Shown: piece after piece, positions 1 through 10,147 of the stretch
Layout of the letters: each line of letters begins with the position of its first letter
Numbering within the stretch: the stretch's first letter is position 1
Source of the DNA: Henriciella litoralis
GTDB taxonomy: Bacteria; Pseudomonadota; Alphaproteobacteria; Caulobacterales; Hyphomonadaceae
Reading direction: 5' to 3'
Length of the DNA stretch: 64,000 nucleotides
NCBI RefSeq assembly: GCF_002088935.1
Contig: NZ_NCSS01000006.1
Location: forward strand, 1,830,407-1,894,406
Translations under genes and position numbers: made by a program
The notes under the pieces: generated by a model
Told to the model about the DNA's origin: nothing
Database searches by the model: none
What the model saw: only the letters and a program-made list of their open reading frames with translations

Positions 1-45
1 CACCTACACTCAAGAATAGTTTTTCAATCATCGGATCCGCGGCGT

Positions 46-909
46 CTAGTGCTTAAGCAAGCCGCGTAGATAGGACTTGTAGTCATTATTGTATTTTCCG
101 GCCAGCTTATCGAGCTGCTCCGGTCCGATGAAGCCTTGGCGCCAGGCAACTTCTTCAAGACACGCGATCTTGAACTTCTGCCTTTTCTCGAGCGTTTGCA
201 CGAAATGAGAGGCCTCCAGCAGGCTGTCGAAGGTGCCCGCGTCGAGCCAGGCCGTCCCACGTGGCAGGCGGTTCACCTTCAAGGACCCCTGTTGGAGATA
301 GGCTTCATTTACGGACGTAATCTCCAGCTCGCCGCGCTCAGATGGCTGGACCGCCTTAGCAATATCAACAACGTTGTTATCGTAGAAATAAAGCCCCGTA
401 ACAGCCCAGTCGCTGCGTGGGGTTTTGGGCTTCTCTTCGATTGAAAGAGCCCGCCCATCTTCGGAGATTTCTACAATTCCGAAGCGGTGCGGATCGTTGA
501 CCTTGTATGAAAATACGCAGGCGCCCTCTGTCAGCATTCCAGCCGTACGGAGTTGCTGGCCAAGCCCGGCGCCAAAAAATATGTTGTCGCCCAGCCCCAA
601 CGCGCAAGGCGAGCCATCAACAAACTTCTCACCAATGAGAAATGCTTGCGCAAGACCTTCCGGCTTTGGCTGAACGGCATACTCGAAATTCATACCGATC
701 TGACTGCCGTCACCCAGAAGAGCCTGGAAAAGAGGGGCTGAATCCGGTGTTGTGATAATGAGAATATCCCGGATGCCGGCCAGCATCAGCGTACTGACTG
801 GATAATAGATCAACGGCTTGTCGTAGACTGGCAGAAGTTGCTTGGAGACAACCGACGTCAAAGGGTGCAGACGTGTCCCCGAACCTCCAGCGAGAATAAT
901 GCCCTTCAC
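46..909 (-). CDS. rfbA: Glucose-1-phosphate thymidylyltransferase
   Basis: This enzyme condenses glucose-1-phosphate with dTTP to give dTDP-glucose, the first step of dTDP-L-rhamnose synthesis in the cytoplasm. The 287-residue product has the family's usual length. It opens with the nucleotide-binding signature [15 protein letters not shown] and carries the conserved [16 protein letters not shown] and [10 protein letters not shown] segments. It starts at a GTG that overlaps the rfbD stop by four bases (GTGA), so translation is probably coupled. It is the last gene of the rfbC-B-D-A cluster. The identification rests on these motifs and on context and is firm. Confidence 0.97.
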   Translation of the reverse strand: MKGIILAGGSGTRLHPLTSVVSKQLLPVYDKPLIYYPVSTLMLAGIRDILIITTPDSAPLFQALLGDGSQIGMNFEYAVQPKPEGLAQAFLIGEKFVDGSPCALGLGDNIFFGAGLGQQLRTAGMLTEGACVFSYKVNDPHRFGIVEISEDGRALSIEEKPKTPRSDWAVTGLYFYDNNVVDIAKAVQPSERGELEITSVNEAYLQQGSLKVNRLPRGTAWLDAGTFDSLLEASHFVQTLEKRQKFKIACLEEVAWRQGFIGPEQLDKLAGKYNNDYKSYLRGLLKH

Positions 910-1790
910 GGCGCACTCCTTTCATTGAGTATTCTGCGAACGCAGGCGCGCGTACTGGCGCGCCAGTCCGGTAGTTGCACACCGTATTCATTCAGCAGCT
1001 TCGCAGAGTTCAGCCGCGAATTTTTCGGTCTCTTGGCAGGCGTAGGAAATTGCGAGGATGGAATGGGCTCGACTTTTGCCGACGGGCCACCGAACTCTTC
1101 TGATGCCTCAAATATGGCCTTCGCGAATCCATACCAGTTCGTGTCGTTCTGGCCGCACATATGATAAATGCCCGGTTTGATATTCCCGCCCACCATCTGC
1201 CTTGCGACTTCAAGTGTTGCATCCGCAATATCGAGCGCTGACGTCGGGCATCCGAACTGGTCTTCCACCACTGAGATAACATCGCGGTCAGATGCAAGAC
1301 GCAGCATCGTTTTCACAAAATTGTTTCCGAACGGACTGTACACCCACGCCGTACGAAAGACGACGTGATTTTCCAAACGATCCGCTACGGCCTTTTCGCC
1401 AGCCAGCTTCGATCGTCCGTACACGCCCAGTGGCTGGGGCGCCGCATCTTCAGCGTAAGCGTTTTGCGCTGTGCCGTCGAATACATAGTCGGTTGAATAA
1501 TGCACAAGCGGAATGCTCAGGGAATTGCACAGTTCCGCCAGAACGGCGGGGCCGTCCTGGTTGACCAGATAAGCTGCGTCTTCGTCAGATTCTGCCTTAT
1601 CGACGGCCGTATATGCAGCAGCGTTGACGATAATGTCCGGCCGGACCTTATTCACCGCCGACACAACGGACGCTTTTTTCGTCAAGTCCAGCTCAGGCCG
1701 CCCAAGTGCAGTGACATTGTCACGATCGCTCGCGCGCTCAACGAGGGCGCGAGCGACCTGCCCGGTTTCTCCAATCACAAGAATGTTCAT
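906..1790 (-). CDS. rfbD: dTDP-4-dehydrorhamnose reductase
   Basis: This enzyme catalyses the last step of dTDP-L-rhamnose synthesis, the NAD(P)H-dependent reduction of dTDP-4-keto-L-rhamnose. The protein has about 294 residues. It begins with the Rossmann motif [10 protein letters not shown], has the STDYVFDG segment typical of RfbD, and the SDR active-site pair in YGRSKLAGE. The first ATG is at 1790, with a GTG one codon upstream (1793) as an alternative start. It lies 24 bases after rfbB and overlaps rfbA by four bases. All four rhamnose genes are on the same strand and probably form one operon. Confidence 0.97.
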   Translation of the reverse strand: MNILVIGETGQVARALVERASDRDNVTALGRPELDLTKKASVVSAVNKVRPDIIVNAAAYTAVDKAESDEDAAYLVNQDGPAVLAELCNSLSIPLVHYSTDYVFDGTAQNAYAEDAAPQPLGVYGRSKLAGEKAVADRLENHVVFRTAWVYSPFGNNFVKTMLRLASDRDVISVVEDQFGCPTSALDIADATLEVARQMVGGNIKPGIYHMCGQNDTNWYGFAKAIFEASEEFGGPSAKVEPIPSSQFPTPAKRPKNSRLNSAKLLNEYGVQLPDWRASTRACVRRILNERSAP

Positions 1791-1817
1791 CACGAATTTT
1801 TCGGTCGTCGGTTTGAA

Positions 1818-2873
1818 TCAGGCATGTTTCAGTAGCCCGAGACGCTGGCCGTCATATTTTGCTTCGCGCAATGGCTTCCACCATCGCTCATTTGCAAGAT
1901 ACCAGGCGACAGTCTTGGCGAGGCCGCTTTCGAAATTCTCTTCCGGTTTCCAGCCAAGCTCGCTTTGAAGCCGCGTGGAGTCGATCGCATAGCGGGCATC
2001 GTGGCCCGGCCGGTCCGTCACGAACTCGATCAAGCTTCTTCGCGAACGGTCAGCCGGTTTCATCTCATCAAGCGTATCACATATGGCGTGCACAACCTGC
2101 AAATTCGTACGCTCATTGTTTCCGCCAACATTGTATTTTTCGCCCAATGCGCCTTTCTGCAGAATCAGGAGCAGTGCGCGCGCGTGATCGCGGACATAAA
2201 GCCAGTCGCGCACATTTGACCCATCACCATACACGGGCAGAGGCTTCATTTGCATCGCATTAAGCGTGACCAGCGGAATGAGCTTTTCGGGGAAGTGGTA
2301 CGGGCCATAATTATTCGAGCAGTTCGATATCAGCCCGGGAAATCCATATGTTCTGTGCCACGCCGTCAGGAGGTGGTCAGAGGCAGCCTTCGAGGCAGAA
2401 TATGGCGAGCTCGGATCATATGCCGTCTTCTCAGTGAAGAGGCCTTCCGCGCCAAGCGAGCCATAAACCTCGTCGGTCGATACATGCAGGAACCGGAATT
2501 GGTCTTTTCGACCAGACGGCAATTTGTCCCAATAAGCCCGCGCTGCCTCAAGCAATACGAACGATCCAACTATGTTGGTTTGGATAAAATCTGCCGCGCC
2601 CGTGATGGACCGGTCAACATGGCTCTCGGCCGCGAGATGCATAACGGCATCTGGCGCATGGCGCGCAAAAATATCCGCCATCGCATCAGCGTCAGCGATA
2701 TCCGCCCGTTCAAAGGCGTAACGTTCATCAGAGGCAATGCTCGAAACCGAGTCCAAATTCGCCGCATAGGTCAACTTGTCGACATTTACGACGCTATGGT
2801 CTGTTTCTTCGATGACATATCTGCACAATGCCGACCCGATGAAGCCGGCACCGCCAGTGATGAGTAATTTCAT
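1818..2873 (-). CDS. rfbB: dTDP-glucose 4,6-dehydratase
   Basis: This enzyme converts dTDP-glucose to dTDP-4-keto-6-deoxyglucose using bound NAD. The 351-residue protein shows the N-terminal [14 protein letters not shown] nucleotide-binding loop, the [10 protein letters not shown] segment, [10 protein letters not shown], and the [10 protein letters not shown] motif carrying the catalytic Tyr and Lys of extended SDR enzymes. Its start overlaps the rfbC stop by four bases (2870-2873). Length and motifs match RfbB/RmlB closely. GalE-type epimerases are less likely because of the [10 protein letters not shown] signature and the neighbouring rfb genes. Confidence 0.97.
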   Translation of the reverse strand: MKLLITGGAGFIGSALCRYVIEETDHSVVNVDKLTYAANLDSVSSIASDERYAFERADIADADAMADIFARHAPDAVMHLAAESHVDRSITGAADFIQTNIVGSFVLLEAARAYWDKLPSGRKDQFRFLHVSTDEVYGSLGAEGLFTEKTAYDPSSPYSASKAASDHLLTAWHRTYGFPGLISNCSNNYGPYHFPEKLIPLVTLNAMQMKPLPVYGDGSNVRDWLYVRDHARALLLILQKGALGEKYNVGGNNERTNLQVVHAICDTLDEMKPADRSRRSLIEFVTDRPGHDARYAIDSTRLQSELGWKPEENFESGLAKTVAWYLANERWWKPLREAKYDGQRLGLLKHA

Positions 2874-3457
2874 TGTCCAGCGCCCCCAGACGCATGCTCA
2901 CTTTCATACGTGAAAACCAGATCCACCTTGGAAAGCAGCGGCGCGTTCGTGTCTTTGTCAGACAACGTTATTAACTCTGGATCGATTGGCCATTCGATTG
3001 CGATGTCTGGATCGTTCCAGGCAATATTCCGGTCGCATTCTTTCGAATAATAATTGGTAACCTTGTACTGAACTTCGCAGCCATCTTCCAGCGTAATAAA
3101 TCCGTGCGCAAACCCCTTCGGCACCAGTATTTGCGTCCAATTTTCCTCACTCAGTTCGGCGCCTACATACTGCCCAAATGTCGGTGAACCTTTTCTGATA
3201 TCGACGGCGACATCGTAGATCCTCCCCTTAGTGCAGCGCACCAGCTTGTCCTGAGCAAATGGCGGCGCCTGATAGTGCAGTCCCCGGAGCACGCCTTTAG
3301 CAGCAGAATAGGAATGATTGTCTTGAACAAAATTGAGATCAACACCCGATTCGACCAATGAAGCCTGATTGAAAGTTTCGGAGAAAAAACCTCGGTCATC
3401 ACCAATTTTTTTTGGCGTGATAAGCTTCACCTCAGGAATGTCGAGCGGTTGTATCAA
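2870..3457 (-). CDS. rfbC: dTDP-4-dehydrorhamnose 3,5-epimerase
   Basis: This is a cupin-fold epimerase that inverts C3 and C5 of dTDP-4-keto-6-deoxyglucose. The 195-residue protein contains the family segments [27 protein letters not shown] (with the active-site His) and GFAHGFITL. The reading frame begins at a TTG (3457). No strong ribosome binding site is visible there, so the exact start is uncertain. It is the first gene of the rfbC-B-D-A cluster and diverges from the glycosyltransferase at 3591. The 133-base divergent intergenic region presumably holds both promoters. Confidence 0.96.
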   Translation of the reverse strand: MIQPLDIPEVKLITPKKIGDDRGFFSETFNQASLVESGVDLNFVQDNHSYSAAKGVLRGLHYQAPPFAQDKLVRCTKGRIYDVAVDIRKGSPTFGQYVGAELSEENWTQILVPKGFAHGFITLEDGCEVQYKVTNYYSKECDRNIAWNDPDIAIEWPIDPELITLSDKDTNAPLLSKVDLVFTYESEHASGGAGQ

Positions 3458-3590
3458 TTGAATTTCTCACTAGCTTTTACCGGGTCAAGCTATAGTGGAC
3501 TAATCCGACAATATCTACCCATATGTTGGGATCGGTGTAGCCAAATTTCGCGCCTGACCGCGTACAAAGCAGCTCTGCGAGGAAACCAAA

Positions 3591-4619
3591 TTGTCATCTG
3601 TAAGCTGCGGCAAGATCAGCGTGATTATTGTCAACTATAATGGTGGGCAATTTATCGGCGCTGCGATTGATCACCTGTGTCTACAGAGCCGTCCCCCGGA
3701 CGAAGTTATCATCGTCGACAACGCATCTACAGACGGTTCAGCCGACGCTCTGGACCTCTCTCGGCTGCCAGGTGCGCGGCTGGTTCGAATGGATGAGAAT
3801 TGCGGCTTTGCGCGCGCAAACAATCTGGCGGCAAACATGGCATCGGGTGACTGGTTGGCGCTCCTGAATCCGGACACTGAACCGCAACGGGACTGGCTGG
3901 AGCAATTGGAAAAGGGGGTCGCGCGCCACCCCAATGTGCGGATGTTTGCAAGCGCTCAGATCGACGCAAATGATACGGACATAATTGATGGCGCAGGCGA
4001 CTGCTACTTTATCCTTGGAGTGCCGTGGCGAGGCGGATTTGGCCGCTCATTGGCAGAGCTTCCCGCCGAAGGTGAGTGTTTCTCACCCTGCGGCGCCAGC
4101 TCGCTCATTGACCGCGCGACTTTTCTTGAGGTGGGCGGTTTTGAAGAGTCTTTTTTCTGTTATTGTGAGGATGTGGACCTCGGCTTCCGGCTGCGCCTAC
4201 AGGGACAGCGCTGCGTTTTCCTGCCTGAGGCTATTGTCCACCATCATGCCAGCGCCATTACCGGCCGTCACAGCGCCTTCACCATAAGGCTGGGGACCAG
4301 AAATCGCCTCTCGACATATCTGGCAAACATGCCCGCCGCTGCACTCATCGCAACGTTACCTGGCCACATTCTTGCGACGCTTTACCTTTATGTCCGGGCA
4401 TTCGGGAAACCGTACGCGAAAGCCATGCGGCACGGTGTCTTGGAAGGTTTGAAAAACTTTCCTGCAGCTATGCGCCGCAGGAAAGTCATTCAGAAAGCCA
4501 GAACAGCATCAACTCTGGAAATAATCAGCGCCATGAGCTGGAATCCCCTACAATTACACGGACGAAAAGTTCATGTCTGGCCGATCAAGCGATCAGACAA
4601 GATTGCAGGGAAGCCATAA
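3591..4619 (+). CDS. Family 2 glycosyltransferase (rhamnosyltransferase-like)
   Basis: This is a predicted cytoplasmic inverting GT-A transferase for a nucleotide sugar. It has 342 residues. The GT2 fold is shown by KISVIIVNYNGG near the N terminus, DEVIIVDNASTDGS, LLNPDTEP (the metal-binding DxD region of this subgroup) and EDVDLGFRLRLQG, where the catalytic acid usually lies. A moderately hydrophobic stretch follows near residues 240-265. The start is a TTG preceded by GAGGA. Its position opposite the dTDP-rhamnose genes makes a rhamnosyltransferase plausible, but acceptor and donor cannot be read from sequence. Confidence 0.9.
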   Translation: MSSVSCGKISVIIVNYNGGQFIGAAIDHLCLQSRPPDEVIIVDNASTDGSADALDLSRLPGARLVRMDENCGFARANNLAANMASGDWLALLNPDTEPQRDWLEQLEKGVARHPNVRMFASAQIDANDTDIIDGAGDCYFILGVPWRGGFGRSLAELPAEGECFSPCGASSLIDRATFLEVGGFEESFFCYCEDVDLGFRLRLQGQRCVFLPEAIVHHHASAITGRHSAFTIRLGTRNRLSTYLANMPAAALIATLPGHILATLYLYVRAFGKPYAKAMRHGVLEGLKNFPAAMRRRKVIQKARTASTLEIISAMSWNPLQLHGRKVHVWPIKRSDKIAGKP

Positions 4620-4650
4620 TAGATGCCGTCGTAGGGGGGGCGAATTCCAA

Positions 4651-5235
4651 TTACTTCGGCGAAACAGTTATTTCCCCCAACGTAACAGGGCCGTTCACCG
4701 GCATTATGCCGATAAAATCGCGCCCAGCATTGGCGTCGCCGAGTTTATAGTCGAACGAATATTCTGACATGGTATCAGTCAGGTCGAAAGACTGCCATCC
4801 ACTGTTGCCTGAACCGGCGGTGGAGTATGCTACCCGCATAGAAGAGCCAGCTTCGCCCATTGCGCGCCAGGATATCGTTACGTTCTGGCCCGCCATGTCA
4901 CGAACATAGCCTGGTGGAATGATGAAGGCCGCGCCAGACGTTCTTCCGCCGGACTTATCGCCCTCTGCCGTGCCAGACACCGTGATTGTGGAATCCTCAT
5001 TCAGAGCCACGCTCAAAGTATCAGGCACAAGCATCCCATCGATGCGGTCCTGATCATAGGTGATCGTGAAAGGCTTGGCGGCAGTTTCGACTTCGACGGT
5101 TTCAGCGGAAGTCGAGACCTCTGGCTCGACTTTCGGCGAGGCCTCCTGTTTGGTCGACTTGTCACCACCGAGGCCAATCTGATCACATGAGGCTAGGCCC
5201 AGGACCAGAACTCCCGTCAAAATTGCAATTCTCAT
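4651..5235 (-). CDS. Lipoprotein of unknown function, probable beta-sandwich
   Basis: This 194-residue protein is not recognised. It has a lipoprotein signal: MRIAIL, a short hydrophobic stretch and the lipobox LASC with Cys17. A low-complexity Lys/Glu/Val/Thr linker follows (about residues 25-55). The rest, with motifs such as TITVSGTAEG, NVTISWRAMGE and a C-terminal GEITVSPK, looks like a carbohydrate-binding or jelly-roll type beta domain; that is inference. It lies between the glycosyltransferase (convergent) and cysNC (same strand). The location suggests a role at the cell surface linked to the polysaccharide. Confidence 0.7.
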   Translation of the reverse strand: MRIAILTGVLVLGLASCDQIGLGGDKSTKQEASPKVEPEVSTSAETVEVETAAKPFTITYDQDRIDGMLVPDTLSVALNEDSTITVSGTAEGDKSGGRTSGAAFIIPPGYVRDMAGQNVTISWRAMGEAGSSMRVAYSTAGSGNSGWQSFDLTDTMSEYSFDYKLGDANAGRDFIGIMPVNGPVTLGEITVSPK

Positions 5236-5286
5236 ACTGCATATCCTCTCAATTGATTGATCCGCCTAAGCCTTAGGTACGAATTG

Positions 5287-7191
5287 CTAGTGATCGATAA
5301 ATCCGGCTATTTCTAGACGCTGGATGATCAAATCTGCGGCAGCTTCGGCCGTCAGCTTATCCGTTTCGATATGCAACTCTGGATCAACCGGTGCTTCATA
5401 GGGACTATCGATACCCGTGAAGTTCTTGATCTTGCCTTCACGCGCCTTCTTGTAGAGCCCCTTCACATCGCGTTTCTCGGCGAGTTCAAGTGGCGCATCG
5501 ACGTGAACTTCCCAGAACTCCGTTTCATCAACCATTTGCCGAACAATACGTCGCTCGGCCCGGAAGGGTGAGATGAAGGATACCAGAACGATCAGACCTG
5601 CATCAAGCATCAGCTTGGAGACCTCACCAACGCGGCGGATATTTTCCACCCGGTCAGCATCGGTAAAGCCAAGGTCATTGTTCAGACCATGACGAACATT
5701 GTCACCGTCCAGCGAATAAGTGTGCTTGCCCATCGCCGTCAGTCGCTTTTCGACAAGGTTGGCAATCGTCGACTTGCCGGCACCAGACAGACCCGTAAAC
5801 CAGAGGATCAACGGCTTCTGGCCTTTCATCGAAGCCCGCACGGCCTTGGAAACGTCCATCGATTGACGATGGATGTTGGAGGCGCGGCGCAGTGCGAAGT
5901 TCAGCAGCCCCATACCAACGGTTTCGTTGGTCATACGGTCGATCACGATGAAACCACCCATACGGCGGTTATCGTCATACGGATCAAATGCAATCTCGCG
6001 GTCAAGCGCGATGTTGCAGACACCGATTTCGTTCAACTCAAGCGTCTTGGCTGCTTCGTGGGCTCGCGTATTCACATCGATCTTGTAGCGCTGTTCCGTG
6101 ATCTGGATCTGGCACTCACGGCCGCCCACTTTCATCACATAAGAGCGCCCGGGCAGCATCGCATTATCGGACATCCACAGAAGCGTGGCCTGAAACTGGT
6201 CAGACACTTCGGCAGGAGACTGGTCTGCACACAGGACGTCGCCACGTGAGATGTCGATCTCATCTTCAAGCGTCAGCGTAACGGAGTGGCCTTCAACGGC
6301 CTCTTCCATATCCCCGCCCATCGAGACAATACGGGCAACCTTGCTCGACTTTCCTGAGGGCAGCGCGCGCAGTTTGTCACCCGGCTTCACACGGCCCGAC
6401 AGAATCTGACCGGCAAAACCGCGGAAATCGAGGTTCGGACGGTTGACCCACTGAACCGGCATACGGAATGCCTTATCCTGGGCGTCCGACTGGATCTCAA
6501 CCGTATCCAGATATCGCATGAGCGGCGGACCATCATACCAGGGGGTACGGTCGCTTGGTTCGACGATATTGTCGCCCGCCAGAGCGGAAACCGGAATGGC
6601 CTGAACCTTGTCGAACCCAAGCGGCTCAGCAAATTCAGTATAGTCCGCGAGGATCTGGTCGTAGACCTCTTGCTTGTAGTCAACGAGATCCATCTTGTTG
6701 ATACAAAGCACGACATTCTTGATGCCGAGAAGCGAAACAATGAAGCTGTGGCGCCGGGTCTGCGTCAGGATGCCCTTGCGCGCATCAATCATCACGATCG
6801 CCAGATCGGCCGTTGAGGCCCCGGTTGCCATATTGCGGGTATATTGTTCATGACCAGGAGTATCGGCCACAATATACTTACGCAGATCAGTCGAGAAGAA
6901 GCGGTAGGCAACGTCAATTGTAATGCCCTGCTCGCGCTCGGCCGCAAGACCGTCAACGAGAAGCGCAAAGTCAATCTCTTCGCCCTGCGTGCCGAACTTC
7001 TTTGACTCATTCTTCAGCGACGCAAGCTGGTCGTCGAAGATCATCTTTGACTCATAGAGCAAACGCCCGATGAGTGTTGACTTGCCATCATCGACAGAGC
7101 CGCAGGTAATAAACCGCAATAGCGACTTGTTCAGCTGGCTCTCGAGATATTCTTCAATATCGGTGAATTCTGGTGCAGCATATGCGGCCAT
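5287..7191 (-). CDS. cysNC: Bifunctional sulfate adenylyltransferase subunit 1 / APS kinase
   Basis: This is a fusion of the GTPase subunit of ATP sulfurylase (CysN, about residues 1-450) with APS kinase (CysC, about 450-634). It makes PAPS from sulfate together with CysD. The GTPase part shows CGSVDDGKSTLIGRLL (P-loop), DTPGHEQYTRN and NKMDLVDY. The kinase part shows FTGLSGAGKSTIANLVE and DGDNVRHGLN. The cysD stop and the cysNC start overlap (TAATG). PAPS can feed cysteine synthesis or sulfotransferases. The nearby CysQ-type phosphatase and a sulfotransferase at 23500 make the second use attractive. Confidence 0.97.
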   Translation of the reverse strand: MAAYAAPEFTDIEEYLESQLNKSLLRFITCGSVDDGKSTLIGRLLYESKMIFDDQLASLKNESKKFGTQGEEIDFALLVDGLAAEREQGITIDVAYRFFSTDLRKYIVADTPGHEQYTRNMATGASTADLAIVMIDARKGILTQTRRHSFIVSLLGIKNVVLCINKMDLVDYKQEVYDQILADYTEFAEPLGFDKVQAIPVSALAGDNIVEPSDRTPWYDGPPLMRYLDTVEIQSDAQDKAFRMPVQWVNRPNLDFRGFAGQILSGRVKPGDKLRALPSGKSSKVARIVSMGGDMEEAVEGHSVTLTLEDEIDISRGDVLCADQSPAEVSDQFQATLLWMSDNAMLPGRSYVMKVGGRECQIQITEQRYKIDVNTRAHEAAKTLELNEIGVCNIALDREIAFDPYDDNRRMGGFIVIDRMTNETVGMGLLNFALRRASNIHRQSMDVSKAVRASMKGQKPLILWFTGLSGAGKSTIANLVEKRLTAMGKHTYSLDGDNVRHGLNNDLGFTDADRVENIRRVGEVSKLMLDAGLIVLVSFISPFRAERRIVRQMVDETEFWEVHVDAPLELAEKRDVKGLYKKAREGKIKNFTGIDSPYEAPVDPELHIETDKLTAEAAADLIIQRLEIAGFIDH

Positions 7192-8093
7192 TAGAAATAG
7201 CCCTCTTGCTTCTTCATTTCCATTGAGGCCGGGGCATCCTTATCGATCGCACGACCCTCGCGTTCGGACGTTGTGGTCCGCAGCATTTCTTCAATGATCT
7301 CGGTGACCGTCGCTGCTGAAGATTCCACGGCGCCGGTTAGCGGGTAGCAGCCGAGGGTACGGAACCGCACCTTCTTCATCATCGGCTCTTCGCCCGGCTC
7401 CAGCGGAAGTCGGTCATCATCAACCATCACCAGAATGCCGTCACGCTCAACCACCGGCCGCTCTTTTGCGAAGTAGAGCGGAACAAGTTCGATTTCTTCC
7501 TGGTAGATGTACTGCCAGATATCGAGCTCGGTCCAGTTCGATAGAGGGAATACCCGAACGCTCTCGCCCGGCTTGATCCGGGTATTATAGAGAGACCAGA
7601 GTTCAGGGCGCTGGTTCTTCGGGTCCCAGCGATGCTGCGCAGAGCGGAAGGAGAAGATGCGCTCCTTGGCGCGTGACTTTTCCTCGTCACGCCGCGCGCC
7701 GCCAATGGCTGCGTCAAACTTGTACTCGTTGAGCGCCTGCTTCAGGCCCTGCGTCTTCATGATGTCCGTGTGAACGGCCGACCCGTGCGTAAATGGTCCG
7801 ACACCTTGTTCAACACCTTCCTGATTAATGTGAACCAGGAGATTCGTTTGCGGGTCGTCCTTAAGCCGATCGCGGAACTCGATCATCTGGCTGAACTTCC
7901 AGGTCGTATCGACGTGAAGCAGCGGGAAAGGGATTGGACCGGGATAAAAAGCCTTGCGGGCGAGATGCAACATGACAGAGCTGTCTTTGCCAATCGAATA
8001 CATCATCACGGGGTTTTGAGCTGACGCTGCAACCTCGCGCAATATATGGATACTCTCGGCCTCTAGCCGGTCAAGATGAGTCAGTTTTGTCAT
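7191..8093 (-). CDS. cysD: Sulfate adenylyltransferase subunit 2
   Basis: This is the ATP-PPase-type catalytic subunit of ATP sulfurylase; with CysN it forms APS from ATP and sulfate. The open frame extends upstream to 8690. The family N terminus, [19 protein letters not shown], begins at the ATG at 8093, giving 300 residues, the usual CysD length. The PP-loop is visible in [14 protein letters not shown], and the conserved segments [20 protein letters not shown] and [19 protein letters not shown] are present. It is the first gene of cysD-cysNC and is divergent from the oxidoreductase at 8337. Confidence 0.97.
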   Translation of the reverse strand: MTKLTHLDRLEAESIHILREVAASAQNPVMMYSIGKDSSVMLHLARKAFYPGPIPFPLLHVDTTWKFSQMIEFRDRLKDDPQTNLLVHINQEGVEQGVGPFTHGSAVHTDIMKTQGLKQALNEYKFDAAIGGARRDEEKSRAKERIFSFRSAQHRWDPKNQRPELWSLYNTRIKPGESVRVFPLSNWTELDIWQYIYQEEIELVPLYFAKERPVVERDGILVMVDDDRLPLEPGEEPMMKKVRFRTLGCYPLTGAVESSAATVTEIIEEMLRTTTSEREGRAIDKDAPASMEMKKQEGYF

Positions 8094-8336
8094 AGGTGTT
8101 CCAGGATCATTTGCGCCCGCGGTCTTGGTGTCAATCGGCGTAATGGCGATCAACGTCTCTATCGTCAACAGACAGAAGGCAATTTCTTCGAGATTGCAGG
8201 GTCTTGAAGCAACAGTATTCAAAACTGGCTGCTTATGCATCACAAATAACTCAACGCCAAGCAGTTGCAGGTGTTGCGGCCAATCCTTGAACCAGATACG
8301 CGACGTCATCTTGGACAAACAGAGAGTGACCGCGGA

Positions 8337-9299
8337 ATGACCGCTTTGCGTTTCGCCGTTTTCGGAGATAGTCGGCTGTGCGCATCGCGCTGCGAGGCGA
8401 TCCGTCGGCATCCCAATGCAGAGCTCGGGCCGGTGTTTTCGGTCAGCGATGTCGAGACGGCCGGAACACGTGGCGGGAGGGACCTGATCAAACCGGACGA
8501 GGTTGACGGCGTCATTGTCGCCCTGCCCGCACATCTGGCCTATTCTGCTTCGCTTGGCTTGCTTGAAAGCGGGCTTCACGTGCTGACAGAACTGCCGGGC
8601 GCCCGCTCTGTCGAAGACATCGTGAACCTCCGCGCCGCCGAGCGCTCCAGCCGCGCCATTCTGAAATTTGGCAGCACGCTGCGCTATCATGCAAGCGTCA
8701 AAAAAGCGTCTCAGCTGGCCAGTTCAGGCGAGCTCGGCAAGTTGCTGACGGCCCGGGCGATTTACGGTCACGCCGGTCTTCCCGGTATCGATGCACGCAG
8801 TGAAGGCATACTGATCGGCCATGGCATTCACATGCTTGACCTCCTTCATCACTTTTGCGGCCCGTTCGAGACCGTTAAAGCCATGAGCGACGCCGACGCC
8901 CCGCATGATCAGAACCTTTTTGCGCTTCTGAGAACAGGCGCCAACACGATCGCGCAACTCCATTGCTCATCGACATCCTGGCGACAGACCTTCCGGCTCG
9001 AACTAGGGTTTGAAAAGGGCTATCTGTGGCTTGATGGACACCTCCCCGGCCTGCCGGGCTATGGCCCCGAAGTGCTGGTCAGCGCGAAGGCGGTGAGCGG
9101 AGAAGATGGCTCAAAGCTGCCCAATCCGGATGAAACGGTCGAAACGTTCGAAAAAGCCCTGACAGCCGAGAGTGAAATCGCTGAAATGCTCGATACGATG
9201 GAAGGTCGGCGACAAATTGAGCACGGAACCAGTCATCAGGCCTTCGACGCAATGAATATCGCCCAGCGGATTTGCGCCGCCACCGAAAGGTGGGCATAA
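8337..9299 (+). CDS. Gfo/Idh/MocA family oxidoreductase
   Basis: This is a predicted NAD(P)-dependent sugar or cyclitol dehydrogenase of 320 residues. The chosen ATG at 8337 begins [15 protein letters not shown], which supplies the N-terminal Rossmann strand; the open frame upstream looks non-coding. Family features include [32 protein letters not shown] (canonical ExP, here ELP) and, in the C-terminal half, [15 protein letters not shown], with the usual catalytic His/Asp helix. The substrate is unknown. It sits between the sulfate activation genes and cysQ on the opposite strand from cysD, so it may act on a nucleotide sugar or sulfated intermediate (inference). Confidence 0.85.
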   Translation: MTALRFAVFGDSRLCASRCEAIRRHPNAELGPVFSVSDVETAGTRGGRDLIKPDEVDGVIVALPAHLAYSASLGLLESGLHVLTELPGARSVEDIVNLRAAERSSRAILKFGSTLRYHASVKKASQLASSGELGKLLTARAIYGHAGLPGIDARSEGILIGHGIHMLDLLHHFCGPFETVKAMSDADAPHDQNLFALLRTGANTIAQLHCSSTSWRQTFRLELGFEKGYLWLDGHLPGLPGYGPEVLVSAKAVSGEDGSKLPNPDETVETFEKALTAESEIAEMLDTMEGRRQIEHGTSHQAFDAMNIAQRICAATERWA

Positions 9300-9343
9300 G
9301 CTCCACCCGGACACACCGCTCCAGCTAATATTCAGGGGATAAT

Positions 9344-10144
9344 ATGAGCCTTACGCCCGAACAACTTGCCCGTATTGCGATAGACGCTGGCGCCCTCATC
9401 ATGGAGATTTACTCCACAGACTTCGAAGTAGATCGCAAGGATGATGCATCGCCGGTAACCGAAGCAGATCAGAAGGCTGAAACGCTGATCCTTAAAATGC
9501 TCGCAGAGGCCGATCCAGAGCTTGATGTGATTGCCGAGGAAGCCGCCGCGTCTGGCCAAGTTCCGGAACACGGCCAACGGTTCGCGCTCGTTGATCCGCT
9601 CGACGGCACGAAAGAATTCGTCAACAAGAACGGCCAGTTCACTGTGAACATCGCGATCATCGAGCACGGAAAACCGGTCATGGGCGTCGTCTTTGCGCCT
9701 GCCCTTAATCGTATATTCATGGCGGAGTCGCCCAGCAGCGCCTGGCAGGCGGAGGTGAAGCCGGGTGAAGCGGTTCCCGCAAGTGACGCTCGACTTCCAA
9801 TGCAAATTCGCAAAGCCCCAGAGGCTGGTCTGACCGCAATCGCCTCGAAATCACACCGGTCTCCGGAAACCGATGAGTTCCTTGAGAAATTCAACGTGGC
9901 CGAAATTATTTCTGCCGGCTCATCCCTGAAGCTTTGTCTGGTAGGCGCCGGCGAAGCGGACATTTATCCGCGCATGGGCCGGACAATGGAATGGGACACG
10001 GCGGCAGGCCAGGCGGTTGCAGAAGCCTCTGGCGCCCGGGTACTGACCGAAGACGGCGTGCCGCTTCGCTATGGCAAGCGCGAGCGTGGCTACGACAATC
10101 CCCACTTCATCGTCTACGGCGATGTGACACCGCTCAGCGCCTGA
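9344..10144 (+). CDS. cysQ: 3'(2'),5'-bisphosphate nucleotidase (CysQ)
   Basis: This Mg-dependent phosphatase hydrolyses PAP, the by-product left when PAPS donates sulfate. It has 266 residues, the usual length. Inositol monophosphatase superfamily motifs are clear: VIAEEAAASG (metal-binding Glu), LVDPLDGTKEF (DPLDGT motif) and, near the C terminus, MEWDTAAGQAVAEASGA. It lies 44 bases after the oxidoreductase on the same strand and follows a probable ribosome binding site. Co-location with cysD and cysNC supports a PAPS/PAP cycle, consistent with sulfotransferase activity. Confidence 0.95.
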   Translation: MSLTPEQLARIAIDAGALIMEIYSTDFEVDRKDDASPVTEADQKAETLILKMLAEADPELDVIAEEAAASGQVPEHGQRFALVDPLDGTKEFVNKNGQFTVNIAIIEHGKPVMGVVFAPALNRIFMAESPSSAWQAEVKPGEAVPASDARLPMQIRKAPEAGLTAIASKSHRSPETDEFLEKFNVAEIISAGSSLKLCLVGAGEADIYPRMGRTMEWDTAAGQAVAEASGARVLTEDGVPLRYGKRERGYDNPHFIVYGDVTPLSA

Positions 10145-10147
10145 GCC

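Noticed and set aside
7191..8690. 499-codon frame for cysD
   Set aside because: The upstream 199 codons are not CysD-like and overlap the divergent gene; the family start is the ATG at 8093.
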